Below are positions 53,648 through 62,872 of a stretch of 64,000 nucleotides of DNA, piece by piece. A program made the position numbers and the translations under genes. Position 1 is the first letter of the stretch. Each line of letters opens with the position of its first letter. Below the pieces are notes generated by a model. That model worked only from the letters and a program-made list of their open reading frames with translations. It was not told the origin of the DNA and made no database searches. Origin of the DNA: Cyclobacterium amurskyense (GTDB taxonomy: Bacteria; Bacteroidota; Bacteroidia; Cytophagales; Cyclobacteriaceae); assembly GCF_001050135.1 (NCBI RefSeq), contig NZ_CP012040.1, positions 4,047,001-4,111,000 of the forward strand, given 5' to 3'.

Positions 53648-55318
53648 TTATTTGATGGCTTGAATTTGTTGTGTGTAAATGTAAAAGTTTGGATCTACTT
53701 CAATGGCTACGTTTGCTTCTAACTTTCCAGAACTTTTCCAGCCTTTTTCCGGGTCAATCCAATGCGTCTCTTCCTTTTGATTAATTTTAACCGGCATGGC
53801 AAAATCGGCAACGCTGTTTTCCCACCGGTAATACAATTTGTTATCTTTCCAGTAATATTGAAAAATCGGTACCTTTTCCGTACGAAGGTATTGGTCAAAG
53901 AAAGCCTGAAGGTTCAAACCACTTTCCTCAGCCAAAAAGGTCTCTATTTCAACGGTAGTTACCGTCTGATGGTAAAAAACCTTGTTCATTTTCCTTAAAA
54001 TGCCTCTCCATTTTTCATCATTGTCAATCCATTGCCGTAGCGTATGTAGGATATTGGCTCCCTTAAAATACATGTCTCCGGAACCCCTTTGATTTACATC
54101 ATAATCCCCAATAATGGGGCCATCGTTTCTTATTATATTTCTAGCCCCTTGAAGGTATTGATTCCCCGCAATGACACCATAGTGATAATCTAAGAAAAGA
54201 CTTTCCGAATAAGTGGTGAAACTTTCGTGAATCCACATGTCGGCAATGTCTTTATAGGTGATGTTATTGGCAAACCACTCGTGTCCTGCTTCGTGAATGA
54301 TGATATAATCAAAGGTAAGTCCCCAGCCTGTTTCACTAAAATCCTTGCCCTTGTAACCATTGGAATAGCCATTGCCATAGGTGACAGCCGACTGGTGTTC
54401 CATGCCAAGATAAGGCACCTCGATCAGCTTAAAACCATCCTCATAAAAAGGGTAGGGGCCAAACCAGTGCTCGAAGGCCCGCATCAGTCTGGGTGCATCC
54501 CTAAATTGCACCTTGGCTTTTTCTAGGTTTTCCTTGAGTACATAATAATCCAGGCTTAATGGCCCTTTTTCACCCTGATACATTTCTGAAAAATGCGCAT
54601 AATCTGCTATGCTTAGGTTAACCCCATAATTGGCTATCGGGTTGCTAACAAACCAGTGGAAAGAGCTTTTCCCATCTTTGTGTTTCTCTATTTCCCGAAG
54701 CCTGCCATTGGATACGTTCATAAGTGGATCCGGAACCTTTACACTGATCAGCATGCTGTCAGGTTCATCGTACATGTGGTCTTTACATGGCCACCAGAGG
54801 CTTGCTCCATCCCCTTGGTTGGAATTGGCGATAAAAGGTTTTCCTTTTTTGTCTTCTTCCCAAGTTAAGCCTCCTGTCCAGGGAGGGTTAGGGCTTATCC
54901 TTGGCGTACCGCTGTAGCTTACCTCAAGAAAGTGTAAATCTCCTTCCTTTTGATGCTCTACAAGGGTGACAAAATAGGCGTTCCCTTCTTTTATGAAATC
55001 CAGCTCTTTGCCATTTTGGAAAAACCCCTGAATTTTCATAGGCTGTTGCAAGTCAATTTGCATGACCTTCCCAGGCTTCACTACTTTATAGTAAATGGTA
55101 TTGCTTCCTTCAATGGACTTTTGCTTGGGCTTGACCTCGATGTCGAGGTGATAATATACCAGGTCCCACCATTCCCTTTCCGGAGTAATACTTCCTCGCA
55201 AACTATCCTGCCTGTTATAAGTTCGGTCCGTGTTTTGGGCCATTCCGGAGGGAATGATTAGCAAGACCAACAAAAGAAAGGAAATGCTAAAGGTTATTTT
55301 TTGTACTGTTACTTTCAT
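53648..55318 (-). CDS. M1 family aminopeptidase
   Basis: The 556-residue protein (ATG at 55318; the frame is also open to 55324) has a signal peptide (ITFSISFLLLVLLIIPSGMAQ). An N-terminal beta domain (about 30-230) precedes the catalytic domain with the zinc site: HEAGHEWFANN and the downstream glutamate in WIHESFTTYSE. The C-terminal region is short and lacks the large HEAT-repeat domain of PepN, as in the short secreted M1 group of Bacteroidota. It would cleave amino acids from peptide N-termini outside the cytoplasm. The creatininase gene lies 15 bp upstream on the same strand. Confidence 0.93.
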   Translation of the reverse strand: MKVTVQKITFSISFLLLVLLIIPSGMAQNTDRTYNRQDSLRGSITPEREWWDLVYYHLDIEVKPKQKSIEGSNTIYYKVVKPGKVMQIDLQQPMKIQGFFQNGKELDFIKEGNAYFVTLVEHQKEGDLHFLEVSYSGTPRISPNPPWTGGLTWEEDKKGKPFIANSNQGDGASLWWPCKDHMYDEPDSMLISVKVPDPLMNVSNGRLREIEKHKDGKSSFHWFVSNPIANYGVNLSIADYAHFSEMYQGEKGPLSLDYYVLKENLEKAKVQFRDAPRLMRAFEHWFGPYPFYEDGFKLIEVPYLGMEHQSAVTYGNGYSNGYKGKDFSETGWGLTFDYIIIHEAGHEWFANNITYKDIADMWIHESFTTYSESLFLDYHYGVIAGNQYLQGARNIIRNDGPIIGDYDVNQRGSGDMYFKGANILHTLRQWIDNDEKWRGILRKMNKVFYHQTVTTVEIETFLAEESGLNLQAFFDQYLRTEKVPIFQYYWKDNKLYYRWENSVADFAMPVKINQKEETHWIDPEKGWKSSGKLEANVAIEVDPNFYIYTQQIQAIK

Positions 55319-55333
55319 TAACAATTTAAGGGT

Positions 55334-56095
55334 TTATTCGTAGCGGTCATTGATATCCATTTCGGTCAATTCAATCATCAATTCAGCAATTTTTTTACTG
55401 GCATCTTTTAAGAAACGCTCACCTTTTTCTGCCGACGAGGCTTTAGGGTTGCCTATTCCTGTATCTTCGGAGACCATTGACCATTTCCTCTCTGCCCATG
55501 CCCAACCTTCACGAATGGCTTTCACTTTTGATTTCTTTTCTTTTCCGTCACCGGCTTCTTCCAGCGGGAGCACCAAATGGCCGTGGAGATGCATGATCAG
55601 GCTGGTTTCCATTTCGTCTGCATGGTCTCCCATATGTTCAAAATACTTGGGTTTGTCCATGGCTTGAAACCAGTTGCAGGTACTAAAGAACATGTCTGGA
55701 AATAGCAGACCAATTTCTCTTAGTATGGTTTTAAAGTCATTGCCTCCGTGGCTGTTTAGGATAAGCAATTTAGGTATCCCTTGTCGGTGAAGTACAGCAA
55801 CGAGGTCTTTCAAAATCGCTAGTTGGGTGCTAGGATTTAGGTTCATATCCAAATAGATATCGGCCTGTCCGGTATTAACCCCAAAAGGAATGGTAGGCAA
55901 TATCATCACTTTAGCACCGGCCTCCCAGGCAATTTTACCTGCAGCAGCTCCGATGGCATCTGCTTCGTAGACATCTGTTCCATAGGGAAGGTGGTAATTA
56001 TGGGCTTCTGTAGCTCCCCAAGGCAATACCGCCAATTCAATTTTTTCTTCTTTAAGTGCTTTCCAGTTCGTCTCTGCGAGGATATAAGGTCTCAT
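55334..56095 (-). CDS. Creatininase family amidohydrolase
   Basis: The 253-residue cytoplasmic protein has the creatininase metal-site pattern: WGATEAHNYHLPYGTDVYEA, LILNSHGGNDF and GDHADEMETSLIMHLH. The family includes creatinine amidohydrolases and mycofactocin-like or formamidopyrimidine hydrolases, and the ring substrate here is unknown. It lies just upstream of the M1 peptidase gene on the same strand, probably in one operon. Confidence 0.92.
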   Translation of the reverse strand: MRPYILAETNWKALKEEKIELAVLPWGATEAHNYHLPYGTDVYEADAIGAAAGKIAWEAGAKVMILPTIPFGVNTGQADIYLDMNLNPSTQLAILKDLVAVLHRQGIPKLLILNSHGGNDFKTILREIGLLFPDMFFSTCNWFQAMDKPKYFEHMGDHADEMETSLIMHLHGHLVLPLEEAGDGKEKKSKVKAIREGWAWAERKWSMVSEDTGIGNPKASSAEKGERFLKDASKKIAELMIELTEMDINDRYE

Positions 56096-56251
56096 TGATA
56101 GTCTATTTTTTATTACTTATTTTCTCTTATAATGTAAATAAACCATAAATTTTTAGAATTCCCATCCATAAAATTCCTTACTTCCCTTTATATTGCAAGA
56201 ATAAAAAGTGTCTCAGACAATTAACAATAGAATAGAATAAACCATTTTATC

Positions 56252-57103
56252 ATGTCACAATCGAAAAAAAATAGAAGAGACTTTGTTAAAAAAAGTATCT
56301 TTGGAGCTGTAGGAGGAGTAGTTTTAGCTGGGTCAAACCTTAAAGCAGAAACCCTTCCTTTTGCCAAACCAGCTGAGCTTAAACTTGCATTTGCGGGCTA
56401 TACATTTGTTCATTTCAAGTTGAAAGAAGCCATAGAGATGATTCAAAAAGTAGATGTAAATTACCTTTGTATCAAGGATTTTCATTTACCAATGGACAGT
56501 ACTGATGCTGAAATTGCCGCTTTTCACAAGCGTTTGGCTGATGCAAACATAAAAGGTTATGCAGTAGGACCAATTTATTCTAAAACTCAGGAGGCTATAG
56601 ACAAGGCTTTTGATTATGCCAAAAGGGTTGGTGTGGATATGATTGTTGGTATTCCAAGAATAGAAGATTTATCTTACCTGGATAGTAAAGTAAAAGAATA
56701 CAATATTAGGTTTGCCATACACAATCATGGTCCGGAAGATAAATTGTATCCAAATGCTACAGTTATCATGAGTCATATAAAAGATTTGGACGACCGAATC
56801 GGGATGTGTTTTGATATAGGGCACAATATGCGTGATGGACATGATCCTGTAGCGGACATTAAGAAATACAAAAACCGTATTTTTGATCTTCACTTAAAAA
56901 ATGTTTCAGCAGCCAAAGCGGAAGGCAAAACAATTGAACTGGGAAGAGGAGTAATCGATATTCCTGCAGTTGTTAAAATGCTTGCAAAAACCAATTATAC
57001 TGGACACTTGGCCATGGAATATGAAAAAGACATGAAAGACCCGATGGCTGGTATTGCTGAATCAGTAGGTTATTACCGTGGCGTGGTTGACGCTCTAGGT
57101 TGA
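56252..57103 (+). CDS. Tat-exported sugar phosphate isomerase/epimerase-like protein
   Basis: The 283-residue protein begins with a twin-arginine signal (NRRDFVKKSIFGAVGGVVLAG), so it is folded in the cytoplasm and sent to the periplasm. The mature part is a xylose-isomerase-like TIM barrel: FAIHNHGPED, GMCFDIGHNMRDG, LHLKNV and the final GHLAMEYEKD supply the metal-binding residues. Members isomerise or epimerise sugars, inositols or keto acids; the substrate is unknown. It is monocistronic and converges on the amidohydrolase gene. Confidence 0.9.
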   Translation: MSQSKKNRRDFVKKSIFGAVGGVVLAGSNLKAETLPFAKPAELKLAFAGYTFVHFKLKEAIEMIQKVDVNYLCIKDFHLPMDSTDAEIAAFHKRLADANIKGYAVGPIYSKTQEAIDKAFDYAKRVGVDMIVGIPRIEDLSYLDSKVKEYNIRFAIHNHGPEDKLYPNATVIMSHIKDLDDRIGMCFDIGHNMRDGHDPVADIKKYKNRIFDLHLKNVSAAKAEGKTIELGRGVIDIPAVVKMLAKTNYTGHLAMEYEKDMKDPMAGIAESVGYYRGVVDALG

Positions 57104-57122
57104 TATTGAATCATTTTATAAG

Positions 57123-57154
57123 CACAAATGGCCCATTGATCTTGGCTATTTGTG
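57123..57154. terminator. Hairpin terminator between convergent genes
   Basis: CACAAATGGCC (57123-57133) pairs with GGCTATTTGTG (57144-57154) with one mismatch around a 10-nt loop. T-rich DNA follows on the plus strand. It overlaps the stop region of the amidohydrolase gene. Confidence 0.6.
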
Positions 57155-58516
57155 TTTATTTGCTATTTGACTAAGTTTTTCCTTGATCATTTTTTTATCA
57201 ATCCACTGCCCCCTGGCCATCACTCCCAATGGGTTTTTCATGTGATTTAAATCCTCCAAAGGGTTTTCCCTAAGCAGTATTAAATCTGCTTCCATTCCCA
57301 CTTCTATATCACCGAAGTTACCATCAAAATATAGGGCAGGATTAAGGGTGCCTGTTTGTAATATTTCCAAAGGCCTCAAGCCTGCAGTCAGCATGCCTTG
57401 CATTTCATGGTGGATTGAAAATCCGGGTACATTGAATACTTGAGGTGCATCAGAGCCCATAAGTAAGCCTTGTCCATCTTCATGTAATGCCTTGATCAAT
57501 TGATACCTGATTTGATTGAACTGCTTCCATTTTGCTTCATCGAAGTTGTCCGCTTTGGTCAGATTGTTTTTGCTGTTCACCCAATTTTCTCTGGTTTGTG
57601 GGCTCATGTATTGCATTTCTTTCTGAGCAACCAATTCTTCAGCTGGAATAGGGGAAAACCAGCGCTCAAAAAGAGACTGAGTAGGAACCACCCACACCTT
57701 GTTTTCTTTGCTTAGGGCTACCAATTCAGAGATTGTATTTGGATCAGCCAAATCGGTGAAATTATAGCCAAAGAAACCATTCTCCGTAGGATTAATACCA
57801 GCTGATTCAGGAACCAATCCTTCAATATAACCATCGGCATGGTCTATAGTTTGGTAGCCATTGGTCAAAGCATGTCTGATTCTGACCAAATTGGATACAT
57901 GGCCCGCGAAAGGGATTCCATATTCACTTGAAGCCGCTACTATGGTATCAAAGACATGTTTTCTGATACCAGGATGAAGCTTTAGAAAGTCATAACCTGC
58001 TTCTGCATATTTTTTGACCTTCTCACGTGCTTCCTCGGGAGTAGGGACGGTGTTTCCGTTTAAAGATGGACTGGAGGTGTAGATTCTTGGAGATAGAATT
58101 TCTTGGTTTGCTGCTTTTTCTCTCAAAGGCAGGTGCAATTCGTTTCCCAACATTCCCCGGATGGTGGTGATCCCATTGGACAGGTACAAGAATAAGGTTT
58201 CTTGAACTAAAGGATCATCCCAGGCTTTGTCTGGGATATGGGCGTGCATTTCTGCTAAGCCAGGAAGTAGGTAATTTCCCTTTCCTTCAATTACTCTGGC
58301 TTCAGCAAAATCTACTTCTTCATCTAATGGAATGATCTGTTCAATTTCTTTTCCTTTAACGATAACATGTGCAGGAGAAATGGATCCTGTTTTGACATCT
58401 ATGACATTTACCTCCTTAAAAACGATTTGATCAGCAGTCAAAACGTAGCTGTCTTTTTTGGCAGAGCAACTGAAAAGGATTGCTATAAGAAATAGATTAA
58501 TTAAATGGCTTTTCAT
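57146..58516 (-). CDS. Lipoprotein amidohydrolase
   Basis: The 456-residue protein (ATG at 58516; the frame is also open to 58525) has a lipobox (LIAILFSC; cysteine near 17) and an amidohydrolase/imidazolonepropionase-like fold. Metal ligands are visible as EMHAHIP, FAGHVSN, TIDHADGYIEG and LMGSDAPQ; the usual bridging lysine is not apparent. It should act in the periplasm or outer membrane on a cyclic amide, ester or peptide. The substrate is not clear. Confidence 0.87.
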   Translation of the reverse strand: MKSHLINLFLIAILFSCSAKKDSYVLTADQIVFKEVNVIDVKTGSISPAHVIVKGKEIEQIIPLDEEVDFAEARVIEGKGNYLLPGLAEMHAHIPDKAWDDPLVQETLFLYLSNGITTIRGMLGNELHLPLREKAANQEILSPRIYTSSPSLNGNTVPTPEEAREKVKKYAEAGYDFLKLHPGIRKHVFDTIVAASSEYGIPFAGHVSNLVRIRHALTNGYQTIDHADGYIEGLVPESAGINPTENGFFGYNFTDLADPNTISELVALSKENKVWVVPTQSLFERWFSPIPAEELVAQKEMQYMSPQTRENWVNSKNNLTKADNFDEAKWKQFNQIRYQLIKALHEDGQGLLMGSDAPQVFNVPGFSIHHEMQGMLTAGLRPLEILQTGTLNPALYFDGNFGDIEVGMEADLILLRENPLEDLNHMKNPLGVMARGQWIDKKMIKEKLSQIANKHK

Positions 58517-58560
58517 GACATGCAATTGTTTCTTGTTAGTGGATAATTATCAGGTATATT

Positions 58561-59538
58561 TTATACCAACAATAAAATCTTACCAATGTGCTTGGAACTC
58601 TCTAATAACCTGTGCGCCTCAGCAGCTTCTGACAATGGGAAAGCGGTATGAATTACAGGTTTGATTTTATCAGGGAATAAGGGCCAAACTTTAGCCATTA
58701 ATTGGGTAGCAATATGTCCTTTGAAGTTTCTTGATTGGGGTCGGAGGGTAGATCCGGTGAGTACCAGTTCTCTGGTCATAATACGTAGCAAATCCACCTC
58801 GCCAATTTTGTTTTTCATGGCATTAATCATGATTAACCGTCCCTTTCGGTTCAATAGGCGTAGGTTTTTGATGGTATAGTCTCCACCGACCATGTCCAGA
58901 ATTATGTCTACTCTTTGTTCTCCAAGCGCTTTTTTTACCTCCTCTTCAAAATCCTGTTGCTGGTAATTGATGGCCAGGCTGGCACCCAATTCCAGGCATG
59001 TTTCGCATTTTTCCTGAGATCCTGCTGTTGTAATGACCTCACCATTCATGGCTGTGATCATTTGTATGGCGGCCACTCCAATACCGCTACTACCTCCATG
59101 GATGAGCACGGTTTCATTTTTTTTAAATTTGCCAATTTCAAAGACATTGTTCCAAACCGTAAAAAAGGTTTCCGGAAGTGAGGCAGCCTCTTCAATACTA
59201 AGTCCCTCGGGAATTGTCAAGCATTGTTTTTGGGGCGCGCATACATATTCTGCATACCCACCGCCAGCCAATAAGGCACAAACTTTGTCTCCAATTTCCC
59301 AGGTTTTTACATTTTCTCCAAAACCTGCTACCCATCCTGAAACTTCCAGGCCGGGAATATCCTTTGGGGCACCTTCAGGTGCTGGGTAATGTCCTTTTCG
59401 TTGTGCTATATCAGGCCTGTTAATGCCTGCAGCCCTAACCTTTATTAAAATTTCATCTTGCCCGATTTCGGGCATATTTCTTTCTTCAATCTTTAAAACC
59501 TCAGGTTCTCCGGCTTGTGTGATAACTACTGCTTTCAT
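58561..59538 (-). CDS. Quinone oxidoreductase (NADPH, zinc-independent MDR)
   Basis: The 325-residue protein matches the PIG3/TP53I3-type quinone oxidoreductases: NRPDIAQRKGHYPAPEGAP near the start, LIHGGSSGIGVAAIQMI for the NAD(P) loop and DMVGGDYTIKNLRLL in the second half. The structural zinc cysteines of alcohol dehydrogenases are absent, as expected for this branch. It reduces quinones or enals. It precedes the amidohydrolase gene and follows the universal stress gene with a 3-bp gap, so the three are one operon. Confidence 0.92.
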   Translation of the reverse strand: MKAVVITQAGEPEVLKIEERNMPEIGQDEILIKVRAAGINRPDIAQRKGHYPAPEGAPKDIPGLEVSGWVAGFGENVKTWEIGDKVCALLAGGGYAEYVCAPQKQCLTIPEGLSIEEAASLPETFFTVWNNVFEIGKFKKNETVLIHGGSSGIGVAAIQMITAMNGEVITTAGSQEKCETCLELGASLAINYQQQDFEEEVKKALGEQRVDIILDMVGGDYTIKNLRLLNRKGRLIMINAMKNKIGEVDLLRIMTRELVLTGSTLRPQSRNFKGHIATQLMAKVWPLFPDKIKPVIHTAFPLSEAAEAHRLLESSKHIGKILLLV

Positions 59539-59541
59539 AAT

Positions 59542-60342
59542 CTATTTGATGACCAGAAGGGGAATGTGTGTATGGTAAACCATTTTGGCACTATGGCTAT
59601 TTTTAAATATAAAATCTAGAAATCCTCGGTCTTTAGTAAACATGACAAGTAGGCTGTCCGATTTATTTTTGATGTAATTTTCTAAGCCTTTATCTGTATT
59701 CACTTCTTGGAGCTTTTCAAAAGTAAACTCACTATCAGGAAAGTTTTCATTTAAATAGGCTTCCAATCCTTTAAAAATGATGTCTTTATTAAAGTCTGGT
59801 TTATTCTCGACGTGAATAATTTTATAGGGCAAGTTCCAGGTTTCGGTGAGTGTGATTAGTTTTTTGAAAACACCTTCTTTTTCATTCTTCAAATCAACGG
59901 CTACTTTGATGTTTTTTATACTTTCAAAGGAAGAACAAAACGGTACTGCTATTACAGGTATGGCACTTTCTTTGATAACAGTAGCAGTATTAGAACCTAT
60001 AAGGTTTTTCTTAATGCCGCTAGCCCCCTGGGTACCCATGATGATAAGATCAAAGTCCCCATTGTTTGCTGTAGAAAAGATGGCGGTAGATACAGTACCC
60101 TGAATGATTTTGTAATCGATGTCTACGGTATTGCCTAACCTTTCTTTTATTTTCTGTAATTCAGAGTTCGCATTGCTTTCGATTGTTTGGGCCATTCTAG
60201 CCGCTTCGGCAGCAAAATCGTAAACTGCAAAATAAGAGAAAATCAAGGTAATGGAAGCACATTGCTGCTGGGCATAGGACACAGCAAATGTGAGTGCATT
60301 GTCTGCATTTTCAGATAAATCCGTTGGAACCAGTATCTTCAT
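59542..60342 (-). CDS. Universal stress protein with two UspA domains
   Basis: The 266-residue protein consists of two tandem UspA domains. In the first, ILVPTDLSENADNALTFAV and IIMGTQGASGIKKNLIGSNT include the ATP-binding GxxG-x9-GS-type loop. The second (about 150-266; FIFKNSHSAKMVYHTHIPLLVIK) lacks a full loop. Such proteins respond to stress and starvation and may bind ATP; the specific role is unknown. The start is near a divergent thioesterase promoter. Confidence 0.9.
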   Translation of the reverse strand: MKILVPTDLSENADNALTFAVSYAQQQCASITLIFSYFAVYDFAAEAARMAQTIESNANSELQKIKERLGNTVDIDYKIIQGTVSTAIFSTANNGDFDLIIMGTQGASGIKKNLIGSNTATVIKESAIPVIAVPFCSSFESIKNIKVAVDLKNEKEGVFKKLITLTETWNLPYKIIHVENKPDFNKDIIFKGLEAYLNENFPDSEFTFEKLQEVNTDKGLENYIKNKSDSLLVMFTKDRGFLDFIFKNSHSAKMVYHTHIPLLVIK

Positions 60343-60408
60343 GATAGCTTTTTAGTTTGCATTAAGTTAATGAATATTAATCTAAATTACACAATGATTT
60401 AAATCATA

Positions 60409-60416
60409 TATCTTTG
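60409..60416 (+). promoter_or_regulatory. Bacteroidota -7 box (TATCTTTG) of the thioesterase gene
   Basis: TATCTTTG matches TAnnTTTG and lies 30 bp before the thioesterase start. A good -33 TTTG is not visible. Confidence 0.5.
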
Positions 60417-60445
60417 CAAGATATTAGCATTAAACTTAAACAGTT

Positions 60446-60961
60446 ATGTTCGAATACAATAAAGACAAACACTATCCAAAAGAGACAGAAAGTAGGGTAG
60501 TCATCAGATTTCAGGATTGCGACCCTTTACAGCATCTCAATAATGCGAAATATTTCGATTATTTTTTCAATGCCAGAGAAGACCAAGTTCCCAAATTATA
60601 TGGTGTGGAGATGATGGATTTTATCCGTAAATACCAGGCAGCTTGGGTAGTTTATAATCACAGTATTTCCTATGTAAGGCCAGCTAGAGTAGGGGAGTGG
60701 GTGAGAATTATGAGTAGGGTGATTTGGCATGACCACCATTCAGTAATTGTGGAATATTACATGACGGATGATAATAAGGAAGAGCTGAAAACATTGATGT
60801 GGACAACCATGCGGTATGTGGACATGAAACAAGGTAAGTCTAAGGATCATGAAGGTGCAGTCAAAGACTTTTTATTGGCAACTACTGATGAGGTGGATAT
60901 GGCTGAAACTACACTTAAATCAAGAATCAAAGACATCAAAACCGCCCTCTTAAAATCTTAA
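60446..60961 (+). CDS. Acyl-CoA thioesterase (hot-dog fold)
   Basis: The 171-residue cytoplasmic protein has the 4HBT-type opening FQDCDPLQHLNNAKYFDYFF (catalytic Asp in CDPLQHLNN) and strands such as WVVYNHSISYVRPARVGEWV. It is a YbgC/FadM-type thioesterase that hydrolyses acyl-CoA thioesters; the chain length is unknown. It is transcribed alone from a promoter shared with the divergent universal stress gene. Palindromic element copy 7 follows 25 bp after its stop. Confidence 0.9.
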   Translation: MFEYNKDKHYPKETESRVVIRFQDCDPLQHLNNAKYFDYFFNAREDQVPKLYGVEMMDFIRKYQAAWVVYNHSISYVRPARVGEWVRIMSRVIWHDHHSVIVEYYMTDDNKEELKTLMWTTMRYVDMKQGKSKDHEGAVKDFLLATTDEVDMAETTLKSRIKDIKTALLKS

Positions 60962-60986
60962 TGAGTTGATATTGGCTGGGTTGTTA

Positions 60987-61198
60987 AACCCGAAATATGC
61001 AATAGACAATCTATTACGTGCTGAAATCGCTTCAAAATCAGCCACTTCGTTGCTGTTTTGAATTTAACCATAGCGGTGCTATGCTAAAATATCCAAACAG
61101 ACTGATTTTCATGCGATTGCAACACTTCCCGTAAACACGGGACAGGCTTCACCCCTGACATTGTCAGGGCGGAGAAATTCTATTACATAATCCGGGTT
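60987..61198 (+). repeat. Palindromic element family, copy 7
   Basis: The 212-bp copy runs from AACCCGAAATATGCAATA to AATCCGGGTT. All four hairpins are present, though the central stem has a few changes (CTGTTTTGAATTT). Confidence 0.9.
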
Positions 61199-61355
61199 AA
61201 AAGAAAAAGAAACAATTACAGCAAAATCGTATCTTCTATCAGGGGCTAACATCTCTGGTAGAAAAAATACAGCCCGCTGTGGTTTTTATTTGTATAAAAT
61301 GTTAAATGGAATTTATTTCAATAGGGCAAAGAAGGTTCATTGCCCTATTAGGCAA

Positions 61356-62297
61356 TTAACTGAATAAACTGTAACGGATAATTAACTTTCCATCTGATCT
61401 CCATTTTATCCATCCTTGGTCTAGGCTTGAGAAATCTTTGTCTGTAAGGTTTACTTTTAGCCAATCACCACGGACCGCTATAGGTTGCAAAAAATCATAT
61501 GGTCTAGTGTTAATCGAAGCATTTTCTAAAGGTTTAATCAATACCTTTTGTGGGAACTCATCAAGAATTTCCACACTATTTATGTTCAGAATAAACTCCG
61601 GCCAATAGATTAGCTTGCCACTGAATTTATCTATAAGTACTGATTGACCCGTTTCTTTGTTTATCTCCACTTCCAGCATAAACTTCCCGGAAGTAAGCAC
61701 TTTTATCATCAGCCAATCGTAATCTAGTTTTACTATTTCAGGGAAAAAGTAAGGGGGTGCATATTGGATGTCATATTGTCCATTCTGGTTTTTAAAAAAC
61801 ACCAAACTGTCTATAACTTTTCCAAGGCCATTCCATGCATTTGGGTTTGATGGGGAATAAAAATACAGTTTGTCATTTTCTGAAAAATTAGGGCTAAAGA
61901 AGCCCTGGCCCATGCCATTATCAAATTGGATATTGAGGACTGGCTGGACCGGGACAGTTGGTTTGGGGGTGATTTGCTTTTGTTGGGCAGGAACCTTGCT
62001 TTTCTCTAATTCTAAATGACGCATGTATCCAAGAAAGAGAAGAATACACATTACAACAAATAGGATAAAATTGGTATAAACGATGACTTTTGTTTTTAAT
62101 CTACCTGCCAATATTATTGCTAGGATTAAGGCACCAAAAGCATACATTAGGGCATAGCCAAATACTATCGTTGCACCAGCTAATCCTTGATTTTTGCCTA
62201 CACCCATGTATCCTGAGAACATACCTCCTAGGATGAAAAACACAATTATTGTGAGAAAATAGAATAAAAAACTGGAACCTTTAAGAGCTTTATTCAT
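61356..62297 (-). CDS. Membrane protein with a C-terminal SH3-like part, unknown function
   Basis: The 313-residue protein has three N-terminal membrane segments (about 10-30, 42-65 and 72-92). A proline-rich linker (KQITPKPTVPVQPVL) leads to a soluble beta-rich domain (about 120-313), which ends in VRGDWLKVNLTDKDF and GWIKWRSDGKL, an SH3-like pattern. I do not recognise a named family. The final domain should lie outside the cytoplasm or at the membrane surface. It stands alone on the minus strand. Confidence 0.65.
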   Translation of the reverse strand: MNKALKGSSFLFYFLTIIVFFILGGMFSGYMGVGKNQGLAGATIVFGYALMYAFGALILAIILAGRLKTKVIVYTNFILFVVMCILLFLGYMRHLELEKSKVPAQQKQITPKPTVPVQPVLNIQFDNGMGQGFFSPNFSENDKLYFYSPSNPNAWNGLGKVIDSLVFFKNQNGQYDIQYAPPYFFPEIVKLDYDWLMIKVLTSGKFMLEVEINKETGQSVLIDKFSGKLIYWPEFILNINSVEILDEFPQKVLIKPLENASINTRPYDFLQPIAVRGDWLKVNLTDKDFSSLDQGWIKWRSDGKLIIRYSLFS

Positions 62298-62591
62298 GGA
62301 TCAATTGATTATTTAACCCGAAGTTGATAGTGGTATTTTGTAGCTTGAAGAATAATTGGTTCGCTCAATAGCAGGAAATCGAAAACTAGTAGTTTCAGCA
62401 AGACAATGATTGACTTCTATTGAACTGGTAGAATTTCTTTTGTTCTATTAAAAGAAAAAAGAACAAAAAAGCAATCAATACATTGGTCTTATTAGGTAGT
62501 GTTGGATTTGCCCTTATAAAATTAAATATATTTAATAAAAAACAAAATAAATGGCCAATTTATATTGCTTTGCACCAAATGTGTTTGATTA
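62298..62591. other. Intergenic region upstream of palindromic element copy 8
   Basis: AT-rich DNA. A short open frame from 62483 exists but runs into the palindromic element, so I do not call it. Nothing else is visible. Confidence 0.4.
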
Positions 62592-62761
62592 AACCCGGAT
62601 TATGTAATAGAATTCGTGATGAGTGTTGCAATCGCAAGAAAATCAGGCTGTTTGGAGATTTTAGCATAGCACCGCTATGGTGAAATTGAAAACAGCAACG
62701 AAGTGGCTGATTTTAAAGCGATTTCAGCACGTAATAGAATGTCTATTGCATATTTCGGGTT
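62592..62761 (-). repeat. Palindromic element family, copy 8
   Basis: The 170-bp copy lies in reverse orientation, starting AACCCGGATTATGTAATA and ending TATTTCGGGTT. Both the CCCGTGTTTACGGG and the CCCTGAC hairpin region are deleted, while the central stem remains. Another end fragment follows immediately. Confidence 0.85.
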
Positions 62762-62762
62762 A

Positions 62763-62800
62763 AACCCAGATTATGTAATAGGATTTATTCGCCCTGTTGG
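62763..62800 (-). repeat. Terminal fragment of a palindromic element, tandem to copy 8
   Basis: AACCCAGATTATGTAATAGG follows copy 8 directly and matches the left end of the reverse-oriented copies, then diverges after about 25 bp (TATTCGCCCTGTTGGGG). This looks like a tandem or nested insertion later deleted. Confidence 0.6.
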
Positions 62801-62872
62801 GGATGGTAAAATATAAGGGAGTACAAATTGGATAAAAACTGTAGCTCCTATAGTGAAAGAAGGGGTTTTATA

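Noticed and set aside
62310..62330. AACCCGAAG near 62310 as a further palindromic element end
   Set aside because: Only nine bases match and no other part of the element follows.
62483..62683. 66-residue open frame starting at TTG before palindromic copy 8
   Set aside because: Its second half reads through the repeat, and the first half has no recognisable domain or conserved start.
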